From NCBI GenBank assembly GCA_003641415.1, contig QNAG01000164.1, forward strand, positions 1 through 6,269: a stretch of DNA of 6,269 nt. Reading direction: 5' to 3'. The notes beneath the pieces were generated by a model, which did no database searches, was not told where the DNA came from, and was given only the letters and a program-made list of their open reading frames with translations. How positions within the stretch are numbered: position 1 is the stretch's first letter; each line of letters begins with the position of its first letter. Below, one piece after another: positions 1 to 3,941 of the stretch. The position numbers and the translations under genes were made by a program. This DNA is from Candidatus Zixiibacteriota bacterium. GTDB taxonomy: Bacteria; Zixibacteria; MSB-5A5; GN15; FEB-12.

Positions 1-129
1 CCTGATCGGGAGCGTCGCGAGGATCGTCAAATTTCCCGGACGTTGAATCAGATTCAGTGTAAGATAGTTAGTACCAAGAATCAGATTCGTCGTTTTCTTG
101 ATTTCCACGGTCTCAACGGTGAGTTGTAG
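1..129 (+). pseudogene. 3' remnant of an IS110-like transposase, cut by the window edge
   Basis: Frame 1 is open from the left edge to a TAG at 127-129 and encodes 42 residues. The peptide is rich in R, Q and K and reads as a helix ending in KNQIRRFLDFHGLNGEL. Spaced R/Q residues followed by TKNQIRRFLxFHG resemble the helical linker of IS110/IS116/IS902-family DEDD transposases (typically 'lvxxxtxxKNxIxxxLxxxGi'). In that family this segment sits near the middle of a 300-400 aa protein and is followed by a long C-terminal transposase_20 domain. Here the frame stops immediately after the HG motif, and nothing resembling that domain follows before the repeats at 185. The gene is therefore probably truncated. 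The family call rests on recalled motif similarity, and the 5' part is outside the window. An unrelated short helical protein end cannot be excluded. Confidence 0.5.
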
Positions 130-184
130 TGCAGACACAAGGCCCGCCGCTACGTAAGGGTGATAAATATACATAGGCAATTAT

Positions 185-209
185 CATGCTTCGACTCCGC
201 TCAGCATGA
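185..209 (-). repeat. Interspersed repeat, copy 1 (minus orientation)
   Basis: On the minus strand this reads TCATGCTGAGCGGAGTCGAA followed by GCATG. The core 'TCAT-N3-GAGCGGAGTC-x-AAG' is the kind of short intergenic repeat seen many times in some bacterial genomes, with a tell-tale spurious translation (HAERSRSM). The ten bases GAGCGGAGTC recur in copy 2 in the opposite orientation. The sequence directly shows two copies. That the element is dispersed genome-wide is inference. Confidence 0.55.
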
Positions 210-244
210 AAGACAATTGTTATCATCTTCCTTCGATTATTTTT

Positions 245-293
245 GTCATCCCGAGCGGAGTCAAGAGACAAGAAATATATGAGTCGAAGCATG
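245..293 (+). repeat. Interspersed repeat, copy 2 (plus orientation, interrupted)
   Basis: Positions 246-265 read TCATCCCGAGCGGAGTCAAG, matching copy 1 at TCAT, the shared GAGCGGAGTC core (253-262) and AAG. After an 18-base insertion-like stretch, positions 281-293 read GAGTCGAAGCATG, an exact reverse complement of 185-197. Copy 2 therefore carries both halves of copy 1, separated. A transcript across 185-293 could pair either the 13-bp outer arms or the 10-bp inner arms. The two pairings share bases 193-197 and so compete. Confidence 0.5.
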
Positions 294-313
294 GCGAACC
301 ACAATATTCCATC

Positions 314-339
314 CCGGGCAGACGTTTCCGCCTGCCCGG
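314..339 (-). terminator. GAAA-loop hairpin after the operon, probable 3' end structure
   Basis: On the minus strand the sequence folds into an 11-bp stem closed by a GAAA (GNRA) tetraloop: arm CCGGGCAGGCG, loop GAAA, arm CGTCTGCCCGG, with one G-U pair. It begins 14 bases past the TAG of the DUF35 gene, the expected place for an operon terminator or a transcript-stabilising 3' hairpin. No U-run follows (next bases GATGGAATATTG), so it is not a textbook intrinsic terminator. It may instead be a REP-like palindrome. Confidence 0.45.
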
Positions 340-353
340 TAAAGTTTATCTAC

Positions 354-755
354 CTACCACCACTTCGGGACAAACTTATGGCCGTAACTCAGGACGCCAT
401 GATGTCCCTCGGTTTGGATGCGGCGGAACTCAACCCGTACTTCCATCCCGATTTTCACCTCGTCTACATCAACATCAGCAATCTGACCCATCAAACGGGT
501 GCCATCTTCAAGCTCAACTATGGCAATAGCATAAGGGGATATATCACCCCATTGAGCGGGTGCAGTGCGTATCACTGTATAGGTAACCACCTTGCCCGTA
601 TCCGGCAGCTTGACCAGTTCAAACTCTGTGTCGCCGGTTTCCGGATCGACAGATCGCGGCGGATAATAGGTCTTTCCGCTTTTTTTGAATTTGGAGGCTT
701 CGCCACGATACCGCTGGGGGTATTCTCTCCAGTTGCGTGAACTAAACATTGACAT
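354..755 (-). CDS. DUF35 OB-fold protein with a cysteine-less zinc ribbon, thiolase/HMG-CoA synthase partner
   Basis: This 133-aa protein has the length and layout of DUF35 (Zn-ribbon/OB-fold) proteins. It has an N-terminal amphipathic segment (1-20, SSRNWREYPQRYR), then the ribbon region (21-41), then an OB-fold (about 54-113) containing GKVVTYTVI, the PYAIAIVELEDGTRLMGQI strand pair and IGMEVRVEFR, with a short tail ending GHKFVPKWW. In archaea this family bridges acetoacetyl-CoA thiolase and HMG-CoA synthase. The gene order here (synthase, thiolase, DUF35) supports that role. The anomaly is that the usual C-x2-C...C-x2-C ligands are F23, S26, D37 and T40, while the intervening GKxYYPPR signature is intact, so zinc is unlikely to bind. 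The ATG at 753-755 overlaps the thiolase stop (TAATG). GGAGG at 763-767 sits 7 bases upstream, favouring this start over the ATG two codons later. Confidence 0.85.
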   Translation of the reverse strand: MSMFSSRNWREYPQRYRGEASKFKKSGKTYYPPRSVDPETGDTEFELVKLPDTGKVVTYTVIRTAPAQWGDISPYAIAIVELEDGTRLMGQIADVDVDEVKIGMEVRVEFRRIQTEGHHGVLSYGHKFVPKWW

Positions 756-1915
756 TATACCACCTCCAATACGTGAACGACAGAGGACCCGCCGGAACCG
801 CCCATATTCTGTGTCATCCCTATTTTCGGGTTGCTCTTCAACTGACGGTCTCCTTCTGCTTGACCGGTCAACTGTTTGTAGATTTCAACTATTTGAGCAA
901 TACCGGTCGCCCCAACCGGATGACCTTTCGATTTCAAGCCACCGGAAGTATTCACCGGAAACTTACCGTCCAGCGCTGTCTCACCAGCTAAGGTAGCCGG
1001 GCCAGCCTTGCCGGGTTCGTATTTTCCAATCGATTCAAGAACAACCAATTCAGCAATTGTGAAGCAATCGTGAATCTCAGCAAACTGGACATCTTTAATA
1101 GTCTTGCCAGCCATTTTGAAAGCCCGCTCAGTCGCCAACGTGGAAGCCTTAAATGTGGTTATATCAGCCCTCTGTGCAATTTGGATAGTGTCCGTAGCTG
1201 CACCAGAGCCAAGTACCTTGATGTATGGCTTGCCGAGTTTCTTAGCTATCTCTTCGGTAGTCAGAATCACCGCAGCAGCTCCATCGGTAATTGGTGAACA
1301 GTCGAGAATATGCAACGGATCGGCTATCATAACCGAGTTTTCAACTGTTTCCGGTTTAACTTTGAATGGGTATTGCGCAACTGGGTTCATTGATCCGTTG
1401 AAGTGGTTCTTGACTGAAACGGCGGTCAGCATTTCACGAGTAGTGCCATACTTTGCCATGTGAGCATTGGCAATCATAGCATACAACCCCGGGAATGTCA
1501 CGCCGTGGAAGACTTCATATTCCTGATCTGCAGCAGTCGCCAGAGCGGCTGTAGCGTCATCGCCAGAGCAGTCAGTCATTTTTTCCACACCGGATGCCAT
1601 GACGATATCTGAAATGCCCGAAGCAACCTCGATAAATGCCTGGCGGAAAGCCAGTCCTCCCGAGGCGCAGGCGGATTCTACGCGTGTGGCGGGAATCCCC
1701 GGCATGCCGAGATAGTCAGCCATCAGAGAGCTTAGATGTTCTTGCTGTACAAATAGTCCACTGGACATGCAACCCACGTATAATGAATCGATATGATCAA
1801 CACCAGAATTGTTTATTGATTCAAGTGCGGCATCGACAAAGAGCTGACGAAGAGACTTGCGCCATACCTCGCCCCAGGTACTCATGCCAATTCCGACAAC
1901 ACAAACTGTTCTCAT
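755..1915 (-). CDS. Acetyl-CoA acetyltransferase (thiolase), SCP-x/archaeal type
   Basis: A 386-aa thiolase with the complete catalytic set of the SCP-x-like/archaeal subgroup. The nucleophilic cysteine is C83 in VESACASGG, the HDCFT block is at 282-286 (H282, C284), and the C-terminal GGLKSKGHPVGATG carries H332. The glycine-rich tail NMGGSGGSSVVHVLE closes the fold. It should condense two acetyl-CoA into acetoacetyl-CoA (reversible) in the cytosol, feeding the HMG-CoA synthase encoded upstream. There is no leader. The ATG at 1915 is preceded by AGGAGG and lies 12 bases after the synthase stop. The 3' end overlaps the DUF35 start by one base. Members of this subgroup in other contexts use other acyl-CoAs, so substrate identity rests mainly on the operon context. 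The frame is intact with no missing catalytic residue. Confidence 0.93.
   Translation of the reverse strand: MRTVCVVGIGMSTWGEVWRKSLRQLFVDAALESINNSGVDHIDSLYVGCMSSGLFVQQEHLSSLMADYLGMPGIPATRVESACASGGLAFRQAFIEVASGISDIVMASGVEKMTDCSGDDATAALATAADQEYEVFHGVTFPGLYAMIANAHMAKYGTTREMLTAVSVKNHFNGSMNPVAQYPFKVKPETVENSVMIADPLHILDCSPITDGAAAVILTTEEIAKKLGKPYIKVLGSGAATDTIQIAQRADITTFKASTLATERAFKMAGKTIKDVQFAEIHDCFTIAELVVLESIGKYEPGKAGPATLAGETALDGKFPVNTSGGLKSKGHPVGATGIAQIVEIYKQLTGQAEGDRQLKSNPKIGMTQNMGGSGGSSVVHVLEVV
763..767 (-). promoter_or_regulatory. Shine-Dalgarno for the DUF35 gene, inside the thiolase 3' end
   Basis: GGAGG on the minus strand, 7 bases before the ATG at 755. It lies within the last codons of the thiolase gene, whose TAA shares one base with the DUF35 ATG. 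This arrangement suggests translational coupling, and the spacing selects the first of two nearby ATGs. Confidence 0.7.
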
Positions 1916-1923
1916 TGTTGTTA

Positions 1924-1929
1924 CCTCCT
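1924..1929 (-). promoter_or_regulatory. Shine-Dalgarno for the thiolase, overlapping the upstream stop codon
   Basis: A perfect AGGAGG on the minus strand, 8 bases before the thiolase ATG at 1915. It overlaps two bases of the HMG-CoA synthase TAG (1928-1930), so a ribosome terminating on the first gene is placed on the start site of the second. Strong coupling and balanced subunit output would follow. Confidence 0.75.
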
Positions 1930-2977
1930 AAGCGTTCTTCCTGATTTTGCGACGGTATTTGGCATAGGTTCCATAGTCAATATACACCTTGTTTTCATCG
2001 AGCAGCGTGGCGGTTTTCACCGTCAGGTCCTGCACTTCCTTAATCCGGTCAGTCACTTTCCAAATGAACGAGTCCGAACCGGCCCCGGAGCCATAGGAAC
2101 ACATCAAAATCAAATCACCCGGAGCAGCCACATCAAGTGTTGATGTCAATCCAATTGGGGAAGCACCTGAATAAGTATTGCCAAGACGTGGAGACAACCA
2201 ACCCGGGTCAATCTGTTCCTGAGTAAATCCTAGTTGAAAAGCTACCCGTTGTGGAAATTTTCCATTTGGCTGGTGGAACACAGCGTACTTGAAATCCTGC
2301 GGCTTCATACCGGATTTTTTCAGAAGGGCTTCTGTGGCTCCCTTTGTATGAACAAAGTAGGCTTCCTCTCCCGTGAAACGCCCCCCATGTTGCGGGTAGA
2401 ACTCGTGCTCGCGCCGCCAGAAATCAGGCATATCGGTCGTGTACGAATGAGTGTAGAGACATTCGGCTACGAGGTTATCCTTGCCCATAATGAAAGCCGC
2501 CGCACCGGCAGCCGCCGAGAACTCAAGAGCATCCGATGGAGCGCCCTGGGAAGTGTCACCACCAATAGCTAGGGCATACTTCATTTTGCCTGCATCGATA
2601 TGACTCATAGCCACAAACATTGCCTCTGAACCGGCTTTGCAGGCGAACTCGAAATCGACGCAGTGGATATCGGGTGTCGCACCTAGTGCTTCAGCGACTG
2701 TGGTGCCCGATGGCTTCACTGCATAGGGATGTGATTCGGAGCCAATGTAGATAGCGCCAATATCTTTCGGATCGACATTCTGCGCCCGCACCAAGGCACG
2801 TCGCGAAGCCTCTACAGAAAGCGTGATCGTATCCAAATCGGGCGGTGGCACCGATTTCTCACTCAACATCAGGCCTTTCTTGTAACTGGGCGCATCCGCT
2901 CCCCACACTTTCGCAATCTCTTCGACTTTGATGCGGTGTCTGGGAATATGAGCGCCATATCCAACAATTCCTGCCAT
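1928..2977 (-). CDS. Hydroxymethylglutaryl-CoA synthase, archaeal type
   Basis: A 349-aa enzyme of the archaeal HMG-CoA synthase family (usually about 345-350 aa, shorter than bacterial or eukaryotic MvaS). It adds acetyl-CoA to acetoacetyl-CoA to give HMG-CoA, the committed step toward mevalonate. The family start GIVGYGAHIPRHRI is at residues 3-16. The catalytic triad is visible: E81 in GSESHPYAVKP, C113 in FEFACKAG and H235 in VFHQPNGKFP. GNTYSGASPIGL and CSYGSGAGSDSF form the C-terminal core. A GTG at 2987-2989 would add four residues, but GAGG (2984-2987) lies 6 bases before the ATG at 2975-2977, so that ATG is chosen. It is first in a three-gene operon with thiolase and DUF35. No HMG-CoA reductase or mevalonate kinase is in view. 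A role in another HMG-CoA-using route remains possible. Confidence 0.93.
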   Translation of the reverse strand: MAGIVGYGAHIPRHRIKVEEIAKVWGADAPSYKKGLMLSEKSVPPPDLDTITLSVEASRRALVRAQNVDPKDIGAIYIGSESHPYAVKPSGTTVAEALGATPDIHCVDFEFACKAGSEAMFVAMSHIDAGKMKYALAIGGDTSQGAPSDALEFSAAAGAAAFIMGKDNLVAECLYTHSYTTDMPDFWRREHEFYPQHGGRFTGEEAYFVHTKGATEALLKKSGMKPQDFKYAVFHQPNGKFPQRVAFQLGFTQEQIDPGWLSPRLGNTYSGASPIGLTSTLDVAAPGDLILMCSYGSGAGSDSFIWKVTDRIKEVQDLTVKTATLLDENKVYIDYGTYAKYRRKIRKNA

Positions 2978-2983
2978 AGTGAA

Positions 2984-2987
2984 CCTC
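2984..2987 (-). promoter_or_regulatory. Shine-Dalgarno that decides the HMG-CoA synthase start
   Basis: GAGG (in GTGAGGTTCACT) sits 6 bases upstream of the ATG at 2977. The alternative GTG start at 2989 overlaps this site and has no purine-rich site of its own, so the shorter protein beginning MAGIVGYG is preferred. Confidence 0.65.
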
Positions 2988-3052
2988 ACAATAGAAATGT
3001 TTTTATGATATTAGTTAATCTCGTTGTTTATTTCCACTTCATAATATTTGAG

Positions 3053-3081
3053 ATAATAAGTCATAAGGATAGCAAAGACAA
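3053..3081 (-). promoter_or_regulatory. Candidate sigma70 promoter for the HMG-CoA synthase operon
   Basis: On the minus strand, TTGTCT (3076-3081, 4 of 6 to TTGACA) is followed by a 17-base spacer and TATTAT (3053-3058, 5 of 6 to TATAAT). Transcription would start near 3046, giving a leader of about 70 bases before the ATG at 2977. The region is AT-rich and lies between divergent genes, the right place for a promoter. This is motif reading only. Confidence 0.4.
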
Positions 3082-3171
3082 GCAATTCAGGTGGCCCAGA
3101 TTCTTTTTTGCAAATAATTATGCCTGGTTCAACCGCTCATAGGGTAGCTATTCCTGTCCGACAAATGAAGT

Positions 3172-3750
3172 ATGACTACTTCAATGATTGTATTCTGGCT
3201 CCTGTTAGCAAATACTACCGGCAGTCTGACAGAAATGGTGGGGATGGAATCAACTCTCGATTCCAACACCGCTTTTTATGAAGGCAAGGATAAGAATTAT
3301 GTTCTAAGCCCTCCGATAGGTTTCACAATGGTAACAGAGAAAGCTCAAACAATAGGTTATTCCTTTGCTTTTCTGCCAGAGGGACAGAGTCTTGATTCTG
3401 CCTACGCTATGATAGGTGCAACGATCTATGATTTGACCCTACTTAAAGAAAATGTAACCTTCAATAGCATCTTAACGGAAGACACGGCACGTCTAAGAGA
3501 ATACTATGGTAATGATCTACAAATCTGGCCGGTAGATTCTATGACAAATTTCCGAGGTGATATTATCCCTACATACTATTTCAACGATCCTCACCGTTTC
3601 ATTCCGACGGTTATGGTGTCATACTATGATGGTGATAACGAAATGTTAATCCTGGAGCTAAACATCTCTGACAGAATTCCTCGTTTTGAAGCTGAGAAGA
3701 TATTCGAAGCTTTCCTCCAGCAGTTCAAAGTGCTGAAAACACCAAAATAA
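3172..3750 (+). CDS. Putative exported protein of unknown function, 192 aa
   Basis: I do not recognise this family. Residues 5-13 (MIVFWLLLA) form a short hydrophobic core followed by small polar residues (NTTGS), which may be a minimal signal peptide. No basic residue precedes it, so export is uncertain. The mature part is cysteine-free and alternates strand-like stretches with acidic turns: PPIGFTMV near 47-54, GYSFAFLPEG near 62-71, MIGATIYDL near 80-88, and a C-terminal helix ISDRIPRFEAEKIFEAFLQQF before the end. A 'Pp-x-GF' start followed by strands and a last helix resembles small PsbP/Mog1-like alpha/beta sandwich proteins, but this is only a shape analogy. An in-frame TGA at 3166-3168 limits the start. 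The ATG at 3172 and the one at 3184 are both possible, and neither has a good Shine-Dalgarno. It is divergent from the operon and lies 191 bases before the peptidase gene, which has its own promoter. Confidence 0.7.
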   Translation: MTTSMIVFWLLLANTTGSLTEMVGMESTLDSNTAFYEGKDKNYVLSPPIGFTMVTEKAQTIGYSFAFLPEGQSLDSAYAMIGATIYDLTLLKENVTFNSILTEDTARLREYYGNDLQIWPVDSMTNFRGDIIPTYYFNDPHRFIPTVMVSYYDGDNEMLILELNISDRIPRFEAEKIFEAFLQQFKVLKTPK

Positions 3751-3833
3751 TTCCTTCATAGTTGTTATAAATAACACTACCGTTTTGACATATATTGCTA
3801 TCTATACAGTGGAGGAACCAGTACCGGTATGTC

Positions 3834-3861
3834 TTGACATAAGTTACTTTTTGCCTATATT
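3834..3861 (+). promoter_or_regulatory. Sigma70-like promoter for the M14 peptidase gene
   Basis: A consensus TTGACA (3834-3839), a 16-base spacer and TATATT (3856-3861, 5 of 6 to TATAAT). Transcription would begin near 3868, leaving a leader of about 74 bases before the ATG at 3942. A second TTGACATA stands at 3785-3792, but it has no -10 at proper spacing. Confidence 0.5.
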
Positions 3862-3931
3862 TATTAGTAGAACCGAGCCGAAATATTCACCGCCAAGATA
3901 TTTTGAAGTAAAAGGTAATCCATTTACTCTT

Positions 3932-3938
3932 GGGAGAG
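3932..3938 (+). promoter_or_regulatory. Shine-Dalgarno that decides the M14 peptidase start
   Basis: GGGAGAG lies just upstream of the ATG at 3942, its GGAG core ending 5 bases before it. The TTG at 3930 in the same frame overlaps this site and would only add four residues, so the ATG is preferred. It also gives a better-formed signal peptide. Confidence 0.65.
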
Positions 3939-3941
3939 ATT

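Larger units (their letters stand above)
130..353. other. Gene-free flank downstream of the mevalonate-type operon
   Basis: No frame here looks like a gene. Short open frames exist on both strands, but their peptides (for example HAERSRSM on the minus strand and SSRAESRDKK on the plus strand) are translations of the interspersed repeat, not conserved protein. The stretch holds the inverted repeat pair (185-293) and a strong hairpin just past the last operon gene (314-339). Positions 130-184 contain nothing I can assign. Confidence 0.7.

Noticed and set aside
113..304. Minus-strand open frame of 63 codons in the left flank
   Set aside because: The peptide includes HAERSRSM, the usual false translation of the interspersed repeat, and has no ribosome site or recognisable domain.
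206..740. Two overlapping plus-strand open frames opposite the DUF35 gene
   Set aside because: They run antisense to a well-supported gene. Their N-terminal parts are translations of the repeat (SSRAESRDKK), and no conserved motif or Shine-Dalgarno is present.
1104..1463. Plus-strand open frame of 119 codons inside the thiolase region
   Set aside because: It is antisense to conserved thiolase sequence with all catalytic motifs intact, and shows no family signature.
3763..3776. TGTTAT-AA-ATAACA palindrome after the 192-aa gene as a terminator
   Set aside because: The stem is all weak pairs but two, the loop is only two bases and no T run follows.
3785..3813. Perfect TTGACA at 3785-3790 as a first promoter
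   Set aside because: The only -10-like box (TATACA at 3803-3808) is just 12 bases away, too close for sigma70. The second TTGACA at 3834 has correct spacing.
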